This document shows positions 16,097-24,924 of a stretch of DNA of 64,000 nt, in pieces. The translations under genes were made by a program, and so were the position numbers. The notes under the pieces were generated by a model. The model saw nothing but the letters and a program-made list of their open reading frames with translations, was not told the origin of the DNA and searched no databases. This stretch comes from Kribbella sp. VKM Ac-2568 (lineage in GTDB: Bacteria; Actinomycetota; Actinomycetes; Propionibacteriales; Kribbellaceae), in contig NZ_SLVF01000022.1 of assembly GCF_004345365.1 (NCBI RefSeq), positions 1-64,000 of the forward strand, in the 5' to 3' direction. Each line of letters opens with the position of its first letter. Positions within the stretch are counted from its first letter, which is position 1.

Positions 16097-17718
16097 GCGG
16101 CTTCACCGGCACGTTCCGGCTGGTTCGCCTCGCGCTGCGGCGTGACCGGATCACCCTGCCTGCTTGGATCCTGGGGATGGCTGGGTTCCTGGCCGCAACC
16201 ACCGCCATGTTCGAGGACAGCTACGAGAGGCACCCCCAACTCCTGGAGCCGGACACCCGGATCGTGGTCGAGAATCCTGGCATGCGGGTGCTTGGCCTGG
16301 TGACAGGCTCGAGTGTCGGGGGTTACACGTTGCACCGGGATGCTCTCACCTTGGCCGTGCTCGCGGCCATGATGAGCGTGCTTGCAGTTGTCCGGCATAC
16401 CCGTCAGTCCGAGGAGCTCGGTCGTGAGGAGTTGCTGGGCGCCGGCGTGGTGGGCCGCTACGCCTCCCTGACCGCGGCCGTCCTCGTCGCGCTTGCTGCG
16501 AACGTGGTGCTGGTGGTTCTGCTCGGGCTCGGCATGGTGGTCGCGGGACAGCCCGCGGCCGGGTCTCTGGTAGCCGGCGCGTCGATTGCCCTGGTGGGCG
16601 TCGCCTTCACCGGCGTCGCTGCCGTGACGTCACAGCTGGCGTCGACTGCGCGCGGAGCGATCGGTCTTGCCGGCGCAGGCCTCGGCGTCTCCTTCATGCT
16701 TGCGGCTCTGGGCAACATGCTCGGGACGGTGGACTCCGCCGCGCTCCGGGTCACGAGCGCCTGGCCGGCCTGGCTCTCCCCAATCGGCTGGGGCCAGCAG
16801 CTGCGGCCGTTCGCGGACAACACCTGGTGGCCGTTGGGGCTCGCCGTTGTGGTCCTCGCTTCCCTTTGCTCGTTGGCCGTCGTCCTTGTCGGCAAGCGCG
16901 ACGTAGGTCGGGGGATGTGGCCCGAGCGCAGGGGTGCCGCTCACGCGAGCCCGGCCCTGCTGAGCTCGGCCGGCCTTGTCTGGCGGCTGCAGCGTGGAGC
17001 GCTGCTGGGCTGGGTGATCGGCCTGCTCGGGTTCGGCCTGGTCTTCGGGGCGCTGAGCGATCAGATCGGCGGACTCGAGGGAGAGGCGACCGAGTGGTAC
17101 ACCACCTTCGGCGGTGACGTCGACCTGCTCGGCGCCTATTGGGCCTCGATGATGCAGATGGCCGGAATGGCCGTAGCGATCTACGTGGTCACGCTCCTGC
17201 TTCGCTTGCACCATGACGAGGCGCAGGGCGAACTGGAGGCGGTGCTCGGCACCGCCGTCTCGCGAGTTCGCTGGCTGGGAGCGTACGCCGTCAACGCTCT
17301 GGTCGGGTCCGTGTTGCTGCTCCTGGTCTTCGCTGTGGCGATGGCCCTCACCGGTGGTCAGGTGCTCGGCGGCACCGGATCGCTGCTGCGTGACCTGATC
17401 GGGGCGGCACTGATCCAGCTCCCCGCCATCGGCGTCCTGGGAGCCGCGGTCGTCACGGTGATCATGCTGCTACCGCGATGGTCGGTCGGTCTGTCCTGGG
17501 CACTCGTGGTTGGTTCGGTCTTTGCCGGGCCGATGTTCGGCCCCTCACTGGGGTTACCGACCTGGCTGGTGGACCTGTCGCCCTTCACGCACGTGCCCAA
17601 CGCACCGGCCGTCGACCCCACCATCGGACCGATCTTTGGTCTGTGCCTGGCCTGTGGCCTGCTAACAGCCGCGGCAGTCCTGTTGCTGCGCCGCAGGAAC
17701 CTCACCCTCCCGGCCTGA
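16093..17718 (+). CDS. large ABC exporter permease (polyketide-antibiotic exporter type)
   Basis: 541 residues with about twelve helices in two halves (an ABC-2-like unit repeated, second half from about 300), as in the TipC/'exporter of polyketide antibiotics' family. Helices near 20-40, 90-110, 125-150, 160-180, 190-215, 245-265, then 300-325, 355-380, 405-435, 445-470, 475-500, 515-537. Translationally coupled to the ATPase. Likely moves a hydrophobic compound out of the cell. Confidence 0.82.
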   Translation: MSGFTGTFRLVRLALRRDRITLPAWILGMAGFLAATTAMFEDSYERHPQLLEPDTRIVVENPGMRVLGLVTGSSVGGYTLHRDALTLAVLAAMMSVLAVVRHTRQSEELGREELLGAGVVGRYASLTAAVLVALAANVVLVVLLGLGMVVAGQPAAGSLVAGASIALVGVAFTGVAAVTSQLASTARGAIGLAGAGLGVSFMLAALGNMLGTVDSAALRVTSAWPAWLSPIGWGQQLRPFADNTWWPLGLAVVVLASLCSLAVVLVGKRDVGRGMWPERRGAAHASPALLSSAGLVWRLQRGALLGWVIGLLGFGLVFGALSDQIGGLEGEATEWYTTFGGDVDLLGAYWASMMQMAGMAVAIYVVTLLLRLHHDEAQGELEAVLGTAVSRVRWLGAYAVNALVGSVLLLLVFAVAMALTGGQVLGGTGSLLRDLIGAALIQLPAIGVLGAAVVTVIMLLPRWSVGLSWALVVGSVFAGPMFGPSLGLPTWLVDLSPFTHVPNAPAVDPTIGPIFGLCLACGLLTAAAVLLLRRRNLTLPA

Positions 17719-17792
17719 CCGGCGTGCTGCGCATGTCCCGCCCGGGGCGGCCGGCGACGGCCTCGTTGGAGTCCGCGACGCGGGCTGCGGCG

Positions 17793-17804
17793 TACCGTTG
17801 CCGC
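17793..17804 (+). promoter_or_regulatory. leaderless promoter of the ApbE operon
   Basis: TACCGT at 17793-17798, 6 nt, then ATG 17805; heads the six-gene flavin electron-transfer operon. Confidence 0.5.
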
Positions 17805-18578
17805 ATGGTGTCGAGGCGGAGCTGGGCCGAGCAGATCATGGGTCTGCCGGTCAGCGTTCTGGCCCGCGGCGAGCAGGCGGAGTCCGCACGGGCGGACGCG
17901 GCGGTGCGAGAGCTCTTCGCGGAGTTGGTCGAGGCCGATCGGTTGTTCTCGCCGTACCAGAGCGACAGCGCGGTCAGTCGGCTGGCGCGCGCAGAGCTGG
18001 GCTGGGACGCCGTTGACTCCGTCGTACGGGAGGTAGCCGAGCGGTGCGCCCGGGCACGTGAGCTGACCGGCGGACTGTTCGATGCCGAGCTGCCGGACGG
18101 CGGATGGGATCCGTCGGGCCTGGTGAAAGGCTGGGCGGTCGAGCGTGCCGGGGAGCGACTGCGACAGGTCCCTGACCTGGACTGGTGCCTGAACGCCGGG
18201 GGCGACGTCCTCGTGCTGTGCGCGAGCAACCTTCCGTTCACCGTCGGGATCCAGGATCCACGCGATCCCGGGCGGGTGGTCACCAGCGTGACCCGGACCG
18301 ATGGAGCCGTGGCGACGAGCGGTACGGCGGCCAGAGGTGCGCACCTGTACGACCCGCGGACCGGTGGCCCGGTGGTGACCCGGTGGCTGTCGGTGTCGGT
18401 GAGTGGCCCGTCGCTGGAGTGCGCCGATGTCCTCGCGACCGCCGCGTTCGTCGCGGGAGAGGAGTGGCCGGCGGTGCTCGCGGCGCGGCCCGGGTACGAA
18501 GGGCTGGGGATCCTTGCTGACGGCAATCTGTTCGCGACGGCCGGCTGGCCCGCGAGCGCATCGGCGGTAGCTGGGTGA
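17805..18578 (+). CDS. apbE: FAD:protein FMN transferase ApbE
   Basis: 257 residues. ApbE family motifs: ELTGGLFDAEL, DPSGLVKGWAVERA, the LNAGGDVLV loop, and DGAVATSGTAARGAHLYDPRTG (metal/FAD site). The enzyme uses FAD to attach FMN covalently to Thr of a D-x-x-SGAT motif in exported proteins. Two such target proteins are encoded at the end of this operon, which strongly supports the role. No signal peptide is visible, so it may act at the inner face or be a short form of the family. Start chosen from the leaderless -10 box; MGLPVSV at 17841 is an alternative. Overlaps the response-regulator gene (GTGA). Confidence 0.88.
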   Translation: MVSRRSWAEQIMGLPVSVLARGEQAESARADAAVRELFAELVEADRLFSPYQSDSAVSRLARAELGWDAVDSVVREVAERCARARELTGGLFDAELPDGGWDPSGLVKGWAVERAGERLRQVPDLDWCLNAGGDVLVLCASNLPFTVGIQDPRDPGRVVTSVTRTDGAVATSGTAARGAHLYDPRTGGPVVTRWLSVSVSGPSLECADVLATAAFVAGEEWPAVLAARPGYEGLGILADGNLFATAGWPASASAVAG

Positions 18579-19240
18579 CTGCGTCCAGACGGGTCCTGCT
18601 GATCGAGGACGATGGCGACCTGGCCGGCTTGCTCGACCGGGTGCTCGCCGACGAGGGGTACGTCGTGACGCGGGCGGGCGACGGTCACACCGGACTGCAC
18701 CTCGCGCTGACCCGGCCGTTCGATGCCATGATCGTCGACCGAGGTCTGCCCGCCGTCGAGGGCCTGGACCTGATCGCGCGACTGCGCGGCCGCGGTGTCA
18801 GTACGCCGATCCTGGTGCTGTCAGCGCGGAACAGCACCGAGGATCGGGTCGACGGGCTGGACGCGGGTGCAGAGGACTACCTGGCGAAGCCGTTCGAGCT
18901 CACGGAGTTGCTGGCGCGGCTGAGGGCTCTCCTGCGGCGCCACCTCGATCACGCCGGCCAGCTGGCTGTTCCGGGTGGTTCACTGGATCTCGCCGGCCGC
19001 ACAGTACGACAGACGGGTGGCGGCAGAGTGGAGCTGTCCGAGCGTGAGGCGGCCTTGCTGGCTCTGCTGGCGGCGAGGCCAGGTGTCGTGTTCAGTCGAG
19101 GTGAGCTCCTTGACCGGGTGTTCGACGACGCGGAGTCGGAGACCGTGGTGGACACGTATGTGCATTACTGCCGGCGCAAACTCGGGCGTGGAGTGATCAG
19201 TACTGTCCGCGGACTCGGTTACCGGCTGGGCAGTGCATGA
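18575..19240 (+). CDS. response regulator, OmpR/QseB family
   Basis: 221 residues: receiver (3-115) with phospho-acceptor Asp55 in AMIVDRGLP and conserved Lys in YLAKPFE; C-terminal winged helix (about 130-220; LSEREAALLALLAARPG, TVDTYVHYCRRKLG). GTG overlaps the apbE stop, ATG of the kinase overlaps its own stop. It likely regulates this operon, since it is embedded in it. Confidence 0.92.
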   Translation: MTASRRVLLIEDDGDLAGLLDRVLADEGYVVTRAGDGHTGLHLALTRPFDAMIVDRGLPAVEGLDLIARLRGRGVSTPILVLSARNSTEDRVDGLDAGAEDYLAKPFELTELLARLRALLRRHLDHAGQLAVPGGSLDLAGRTVRQTGGGRVELSEREAALLALLAARPGVVFSRGELLDRVFDDAESETVVDTYVHYCRRKLGRGVISTVRGLGYRLGSA

Positions 19241-20469
19241 GCGGACGGCCGATCGGTGACGAGGTCCTCGTCCGCAGAGCCGCTCGTAGCGTTGCCGCCC
19301 AGGTTGCGGCTCTGGTCGCGGTTGCGATGCTGCTGCTGATCGCTCTGGTCACGATCGTCGTAGTCCGCGGCCAAGCAGGTGCGGCGGACGATCTGCTCCG
19401 GTCAGCGATCGCGACGGCCGATGACGTCGGCGATCCTCCGGCTGGTGCCTGGCTGGCCATGACAGGCCCAGCCGGTACGACGGTCACGCCAGGGCTGCCG
19501 GACGAACTCCTTCCCGAGCTGGCCGCGACGCGCACCGGTGCCACCGGACAGGTCCGGCTGACCACGGTGGAGAACGACGACGGTGAGTTCCGCATCGCCA
19601 CCGGGATCACCAACGGCAAGCCTGTGCAGGCGGTGCTCGATCTGGCCACGGCTCACCAGGAGCGCGCCCGGCTGCTCCAAGCCATGGGGTTCGCGTCCGC
19701 ACTCGGCTTGTTCTTCGCCGGGTTGCTGGGCGTCCTGATAGGCCGTCGCGCGGTCCGGCCGCTGGCCCAGGCGCTCAGCCTGCAACGGACGTTCGTCGCC
19801 GATGCGGGCCACGAGCTGCGCACGCCACTGACGTTGCTGAGCACGCGAGCCCAGGTCCTCGACCGCGCCTTGCGCCGCAGCAGCCCGAGCGACGAGATCC
19901 TGCGCGACTCCAACGGCGTCGTCCAGGACACGAAGCGGCTCGGCGAGGTCGTCGACGACCTGCTCGCCGCCGCCGACCCGCGGGGCGCCGCGGACCACGG
20001 ACCGGTCGATCTCGCCCAGATCGCGGAGGACGTCGCGGACAGCGCGGGAGCCCATGCCCAGCAGGCCGGCGTGCGGCTGCGGTGGCATGCGGACGAGGGC
20101 AGCCTGGTGGTCCTCGGCGCGGCGAGCGCGATCCGCCGCGCGACGATCGCGCTGGTCGACAACGCGATCGACCACACGCCGGCAGACGGCGAGGTGCGGA
20201 TCGCCGTACGGCGGCATCGGCGGGAGGTGATCCTGGCAGTCAGCGACACCGGTCCCGGGATCGGGCCGGAGGAGGCACAGCGGGTGCTGCGCCGCTTCGA
20301 CACGGGCGGGCATCGCGCGGGCCGCGCGCACTACGGCCTGGGCCTTGCGCTCACCCACGATGTCGCGAACCGGCATGGTGGTCAGCTCCGGCTGGCTCCG
20401 AGCGAGGTCGGCGCGACCTTCGAGCTGGTCCTGCCGTCGATCGAGGGCCCCGGTCCAAGGAAGGCCTAA
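19237..20469 (+). CDS. sensor histidine kinase
   Basis: 410 residues: first helix about 22-45, short extracytoplasmic sensor (about 46-150), second helix about 150-172, HisKA box ADAGHELRTPLTLLSTRAQ with phospho-acceptor His, and HATPase domain with DNAIDHTP, DTGPGIGPEE and HYGLGLALTHDVA. Partner of the preceding regulator. The small external loop could sense redox state or the export of flavoproteins (speculative). Confidence 0.9.
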   Translation: MSGRPIGDEVLVRRAARSVAAQVAALVAVAMLLLIALVTIVVVRGQAGAADDLLRSAIATADDVGDPPAGAWLAMTGPAGTTVTPGLPDELLPELAATRTGATGQVRLTTVENDDGEFRIATGITNGKPVQAVLDLATAHQERARLLQAMGFASALGLFFAGLLGVLIGRRAVRPLAQALSLQRTFVADAGHELRTPLTLLSTRAQVLDRALRRSSPSDEILRDSNGVVQDTKRLGEVVDDLLAAADPRGAADHGPVDLAQIAEDVADSAGAHAQQAGVRLRWHADEGSLVVLGAASAIRRATIALVDNAIDHTPADGEVRIAVRRHRREVILAVSDTGPGIGPEEAQRVLRRFDTGGHRAGRAHYGLGLALTHDVANRHGGQLRLAPSEVGATFELVLPSIEGPGPRKA

Positions 20470-20492
20470 GAATCCGCGGTCATCGTCGTAGC

Positions 20493-21914
20493 ATGACGAA
20501 CCGCGGTGTGGCGAAGGCGACGAGCCGGCGTCGCATCGCGCATGTCCGGCGACGGTCTCGTCGTACGCCGGTCTGGTGGCGCGACGCCATCGGCGTCCTG
20601 TGCTGGGGCAGTGTGCTGCTGGTGATCGCTCTGTGGCTGTCCGGGCGGGGTGTACAGCTGCTCGGGGCCGGGCCGGCGGATCTGCTGACGTCGCTCGGTC
20701 GGTTGTCCGGTCTGGTGGCCGCGGACCTGTTGCTGGTGCAGGTGTTCCTGATGGCCCGGGTGCCGATGATCGAGCGGAGCTACGGTCAGGACGAGTTGGC
20801 CCGCAGACACCGGCTGGTCGGCTTCTGGTCGTTCAACCTGCTGATGGTCCACGTCGGGCTGATCCTCGGGGGATACACGCTCCGGGACCACAACGATCTC
20901 CTGCGGGAGACGTGGAGTGTCGTCACGACGTACGGCGGAATGCTCCTCGCGGTCGCGGGAAGCCTCGCGTTGACGGTCGTGGTCCTCACCTCGGTCCGTG
21001 CGGCCCGCCGGGCCCTGCGGTACGAGTCATGGCACCTGCTGCACCTGTACGCGTACGTCGGGGTGGGGCTGTCCGTGCCGCATGAGATCTGGACCGGCGC
21101 GGACTTCGCCACCTCGCCGGTGGCGCGGGTGTACTGGTGGTCCGCGTACGCCGTGGCACTCGTCGCGGTCCTGGTCTACCGCGCGGCCTTGCCGCTCTGG
21201 CGGACCCTTCGGCACGGGCTCACGGTCCGAGAGGTCATCCGCGAAGGTCCCGGCGTGGTGACGGTCATGCTGGCCGGTCGCGGGCTGCACCGGATGCCGG
21301 TCCAGGCAGGTCAGTACTTCGTCTTCCGGTTCCTCGACGGTCCGGGATGGTCGCGCGGGAACCCGTACTCGTTGTCGGCCTCGCCCGCGCCCGACCTCCT
21401 GCGGGTGACCGCCAAGGCGGCCGGTGACGGAAGCAGCCGGCTGGCGGAGTTGAGACCAGGCACCAAGGTCGCGATCGAAGGCCCGTACGGCCGGCTGACC
21501 GGCGAGCGGCGAGTCACCGGCAAGGTCGCGATGTTCGCCTGCGGCATCGGCATCACACCGTTGCGGGCGCTGCTGGAGGAACTCGCGTATCGACCGGGCG
21601 ACGCGATCCTCGTCTATCGAGCCCAAGACGCCGACGACGTGGTGTTCCACAGGGAACTCGAGCAACTGGCCCGCTGCCGCGGCATCACCGTGCACTACCT
21701 GCTCGGCAGGCGGATCCGGACCCGGCAGTCGTGGCTGCCGGAGACCGCCGCGGCCTGGACCGACGAGGACGCGATGCGGGCGCTCGTCCCGGACATCAGC
21801 CAGTACGACGTGTACGTCTGCGGACCCGATCGGTGGATGGACGCGGTGTGCGTGGCGGCTGCAGGAAGCGGTCTTCCGCCGAACCAGCTGCATCAGGAGC
21901 GGTTCTCATGGTGA
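20493..21914 (+). CDS. ferric-reductase-like membrane flavocytochrome
   Basis: 473 residues. N-terminal membrane domain with about six helices (35-225) and heme-ligand candidate His residues in FNLLMVHVGLILGGY and SWHLLHLYAYVGVG; C-terminal FAD/NAD(P)H reductase module with FAD motif NPYSLSASP, NAD motif GIGITPLRALLEE and end motif VCGPDRWMDAV. It moves electrons from cytosolic NAD(P)H through FAD and heme(s) across the membrane. Located between the two-component system and two FMN-binding proteins, it is the probable donor to their covalent FMN. Start ATG 20493 lies 23 nt after the kinase stop. Confidence 0.9.
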   Translation: MTNRGVAKATSRRRIAHVRRRSRRTPVWWRDAIGVLCWGSVLLVIALWLSGRGVQLLGAGPADLLTSLGRLSGLVAADLLLVQVFLMARVPMIERSYGQDELARRHRLVGFWSFNLLMVHVGLILGGYTLRDHNDLLRETWSVVTTYGGMLLAVAGSLALTVVVLTSVRAARRALRYESWHLLHLYAYVGVGLSVPHEIWTGADFATSPVARVYWWSAYAVALVAVLVYRAALPLWRTLRHGLTVREVIREGPGVVTVMLAGRGLHRMPVQAGQYFVFRFLDGPGWSRGNPYSLSASPAPDLLRVTAKAAGDGSSRLAELRPGTKVAIEGPYGRLTGERRVTGKVAMFACGIGITPLRALLEELAYRPGDAILVYRAQDADDVVFHRELEQLARCRGITVHYLLGRRIRTRQSWLPETAAAWTDEDAMRALVPDISQYDVYVCGPDRWMDAVCVAAAGSGLPPNQLHQERFSW

Positions 21915-21927
21915 GAGGAGCACGTGC

Positions 21928-22464
21928 GTGAGGCGCGGAATCAAACTGGTCATGGTGACCGCTACCGTGGCGGTCGTCGGCCTCGCGGTGCGGGCGAGCG
22001 CCCAGCCGCACCCGGCAACCGACGTCGTGTCGTCGGTGCAGGCCGGGCGACCCCTGAAGGTGCCCGCTCGCCCGACGTCGCCATCTCCGGATCGGTCCGG
22101 CGCCCCGACACCACTGCCGAGCCGACCGAGCCCTACCGTCCATGCAGCAGCGCGCCCGAACCCCTCGAAGTCCGGGTCCGTGACCGTCGCCGGTGATGTG
22201 GTCCGGACTGAGTACGGGCCGGTGCAGGTCGAGATCAGCCTGCGGAGTGGGCGGATCGCCCGTGCCCGTGCGCTGGCCCGGCCGAGCGGGGACGGGCAGA
22301 CCGACGCGATCAACAGCTATGCAGTCCCACAACTGGACCAGGAGACTCTTGCCGCCCAGAGCGCGCGGTTAGACACCGTGTCCGGAGCCACCTTCACGTC
22401 CGATGGATACCGGCAGTCGCTGCAATCGGCGCTCGATGCGGCCCATCGGGCCGGCGCGCGATGA
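21928..22464 (+). CDS. exported FMN-binding domain protein (copy 1)
   Basis: 178 residues. Signal-like N terminus (RRGIKLVMVTATVAVVGLAV), a Pro/Ser-rich linker to about 82, then an FMN_bind domain ending with LDTVSGATFTSDGYRQSLQ. The Thr155 of SGAT is the expected site for ApbE-catalysed covalent FMN attachment. GTG 21928 follows GAGAGGAG. The next gene overlaps it (ATGA) and encodes a second copy whose C-terminal 70 residues are clearly similar. Likely a surface-exposed one-electron carrier. Confidence 0.88.
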   Translation: MRRGIKLVMVTATVAVVGLAVRASAQPHPATDVVSSVQAGRPLKVPARPTSPSPDRSGAPTPLPSRPSPTVHAAARPNPSKSGSVTVAGDVVRTEYGPVQVEISLRSGRIARARALARPSGDGQTDAINSYAVPQLDQETLAAQSARLDTVSGATFTSDGYRQSLQSALDAAHRAGAR

Positions 22465-22907
22465 GGAGCCACACAGCGCGGCTTCGACGCAATGCCGCGG
22501 TGGTCGGAGCTACTGGAGTGTTGCTCGGCTTGCTCTTCCTCTACCCGACCAGTACCAATCGCACCGACTCGCCGACGGCGACTGCGGCCAGGCCGGGGAT
22601 CGTGAGCACGGCACCGGCGAGCGGCGAGGTGACGGTGAACGGAAGCTCTGCCGGCACCCGGTACGGCCCGGTGCAGGTCCAGGTCGCGATCCGATCGCAC
22701 CGCCTGGTCGCTGTGACCGCGCTCGCCTATCCGTCGTCGGGAGGACGCGACCAGGAGATCAGCTCGTTCGCGCTCCCGCGGTTGGAGCGGGAGGCGATCG
22801 TCGCGCAGAGCGCGCAGATCGACACCGTGTCGGGCGCGACGTTCACCTCGGACGGGTACCGGCGCTCGCTGCAGTCCGCCCTGGACGCGGCGCACCTGCA
22901 GGGCTGA
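22461..22907 (+). CDS. exported FMN-binding domain protein (copy 2)
   Basis: 148 residues. Membrane-anchor/signal helix about 12-28, short linker, FMN_bind domain (YGPVQVQVAIRSHRLVAVTALAYP ... IDTVSGATFTSDGYRRSLQ) with predicted flavinylated Thr127. Compared with copy 1 the linker is about 35 residues shorter, so the two carriers would sit at different distances from the membrane. Last gene of the operon; faces the convergent DinB-like gene. Confidence 0.88.
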   Translation: MRSHTARLRRNAAVVGATGVLLGLLFLYPTSTNRTDSPTATAARPGIVSTAPASGEVTVNGSSAGTRYGPVQVQVAIRSHRLVAVTALAYPSSGGRDQEISSFALPRLEREAIVAQSAQIDTVSGATFTSDGYRRSLQSALDAAHLQG

Positions 22908-22922
22908 AGCCCCCTCCAAGAA

Positions 22923-23447
22923 CTACGTGGAGGGTTCGGCCAAGGTGAGTTGGCGGCGATGGAAGTGGAAGTGCTGGGTGGGGAAGCGGTAAACGTCAGC
23001 CAACGTCATGTAGTCCTTGAAGAACGGATCCCACCGGGTCGGGTAGTGCATGCCACGCGCGAGATCAGCTTCGGACTCGGCATCCAGCCGCTGATGCAGT
23101 TTGGCGATGACACGGTCGAACATCGTCGTCATGCGGTCCGGACTCAGGGTGTTCCCGCCGAGGTAAGAGCCCAGGAAGTTGACTGCATCGAACGGCCTGG
23201 TCGCGGCATTCAGCAACCGCGCAAAGCCGCGACTGAACCCCTGAGGCAGCCGACCGAAGACACGAACCAGTCTCAGCAAGGCCCGGATGATCAAGTACCC
23301 CAGCAGCATGTGGAAGAGCAGTTGACGATTGTTCCAGCGGGTGCCGTTCGATGGCCTCCGCAGGTCCGCCTCGTTCGCCTGCTCCACCAGTTGGCGAAAG
23401 GTCAGCCTGGCCTGCTCCAACTCATCATGGGTCAGACTTCTGTCCAC
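22923..23447 (-). CDS. DinB-like (DinB_2) protein
   Basis: 174 residues, helical. Features N-terminal RLTFRQLVEQANEADL, RWNNRQLLFHMLLGYLI, and C-terminal TQHFHFHRRQLTLAE with clustered His, all typical of the DinB/YfiT four-helix metal-binding superfamily. Molecular function unknown; some relatives are thiol transferases. GTG 23447 lies inside a GTCCAC-N8-GTGGAC inverted repeat (23442-23461) that could be a regulator site. Confidence 0.72.
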   Translation of the reverse strand: MDRSLTHDELEQARLTFRQLVEQANEADLRRPSNGTRWNNRQLLFHMLLGYLIIRALLRLVRVFGRLPQGFSRGFARLLNAATRPFDAVNFLGSYLGGNTLSPDRMTTMFDRVIAKLHQRLDAESEADLARGMHYPTRWDPFFKDYMTLADVYRFPTQHFHFHRRQLTLAEPST

Positions 23448-23868
23448 ACTTCATAGTGGACGCCGCCCGAGCCGGTTGCGTCGTCCTCAGCGTGCCCGCA
23501 GGTCGGCAATCAAGTTTTGCCAGACGGTCCCCGGCTCGACCTGGGACCGGTTGCCGCCGTGCCCGCCCCCACACGTCTGCTGGCGCCGCCGACCGATCAC
23601 GCGTTCCTGCCGTTCTGTGACCCATGCCACATGCAGTTCCTGTCAGCAATCGGCGGGCCGTTCCGCTCAACTCACCGAGAGCAAGCGAACCGGTCGGTGA
23701 CGAGATCGCGACCACGCCGTACCGCGAGGTCGCGCCGCCAGCGGGGCCGTTCCAGACTTCGTTTGCCGTCATGAACACCGACGTCCGCGCGACACTTATG
23801 CTCGAGTGGCACGGATATGGCCGGGCCTACCTCCGTATCGGGTGGGCGGGACCGACGGGCGGAGAGCC
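23448..23868. other. non-coding stretch
   Basis: 420 bp between divergently arranged genes. Apart from the inverted repeat overlapping the DinB-like start, no convincing reading frame, RNA gene or repeat was found; the frames present have poor ribosome sites and shadow-like composition. Confidence 0.5.
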
Positions 23869-24903
23869 ATGCGGCGGTGGGACAGGACGCTCGTACGACG
23901 GTGGGGTGGACGCGCGGTCGGTCTGGCGATGACCGGGATCGGCCTTTACATCGTCGCGCCGAGCCTGCTCTCCATTTTCGGCTCCTGGCCGAGGCTGCGG
24001 GATGTCCAGCCGTGGTGGTTCCTGGTCCTGGTGGCGCTGGAGACGTGCAGCCTGGCGTCGCTGTGGTGGCTGACCCGTCTGGCGCTTGCCCCCGCTGATG
24101 AGGCCGCCGGCGTGCCTCCGCCTCGCTGGGGCACGGTGGCCTCGGCGCAACTGGCCGGCAATGCGGCCAGCAAAGTCGTGCCGGGGGGTCCGGCCGCCGG
24201 CGGTGTGGTCCAGGCGCGTGTGCTGATCCAGGCCGGCCAACCCGCACCGGTGGTGGCTTCGACCCTCGCCGCGGTCGGGCTGTTGACGACCGCGGTCCTC
24301 ATGTTGCTTCCCGTCATCACCGTGCCGGCTCTCATCATCGGTCCGCCGCCTGCCCGGCAGCTCCAACTCGGCCTCCTGGTCTCGCTGATCATCGCTGTGG
24401 TCATCGTGGGTGTTGGTGTGACCGCACTCACCTGGACCGGCTTCGTGGTCGCCGCTGGGCGTATCAGCGGACACCTCGGACACCTCGTCAGGCCCACCAT
24501 CACTGCCGACTCGGTCGGGGCCTCTTTGGTCGCGCAGCGCGACCGTATCGCCAGTGCCATCGCAGGCCGCTGGTGGCGTGCTGTCTTCGCTGCCGCAGCG
24601 AACCGGATGTTCGACTACGCCGCGCTGGTTGCGGCGCTCGCCGCATTCGGCGTGCACGCCCGCCCGTCGGAGGTGCTGCTGGCCTACGTCGTGGCTCAGG
24701 CCCTCGCGATCGTGCCGCTCACTCCAGGTGGTCTGGGCTTCGTCGAGTCTGGACTCACGGCTCTGCTCGTGCTCATCGGGATCAGTGCCACCACGGCCGC
24801 GGTCGGCACGCTGCTCTATCGGCTCGTGTCCTTCTGGCTCCCCATCCCAGTCGGTGTGCTCGCGTGGGCAGGTTGGCGGATCAACCTCACCCGTTCTAAA
24901 TGA
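23869..24903 (+). CDS. lysylphosphatidylglycerol-synthase-type membrane protein (UPF0104)
   Basis: 344 residues, about eight to nine helices. Recognisable motifs of the LPG_synthase_TM family: AGNAASKVVPGGPAAGGVVQ (about 85-105) and VAQALAIVPLTPGGLGFVESGLTALL (about 278-303). In MprF the same domain flips lysyl-PG, but stand-alone members may transport other lipids; no aminoacyl-transferase domain is present. ATG 23869 follows GGCGGAGAG; the frame extends 21 codons further upstream. Confidence 0.8.
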   Translation: MRRWDRTLVRRWGGRAVGLAMTGIGLYIVAPSLLSIFGSWPRLRDVQPWWFLVLVALETCSLASLWWLTRLALAPADEAAGVPPPRWGTVASAQLAGNAASKVVPGGPAAGGVVQARVLIQAGQPAPVVASTLAAVGLLTTAVLMLLPVITVPALIIGPPPARQLQLGLLVSLIIAVVIVGVGVTALTWTGFVVAAGRISGHLGHLVRPTITADSVGASLVAQRDRIASAIAGRWWRAVFAAAANRMFDYAALVAALAAFGVHARPSEVLLAYVVAQALAIVPLTPGGLGFVESGLTALLVLIGISATTAAVGTLLYRLVSFWLPIPVGVLAWAGWRINLTRSK

Positions 24904-24924
24904 GCGCAGCCGCAGCGCGGGTGG

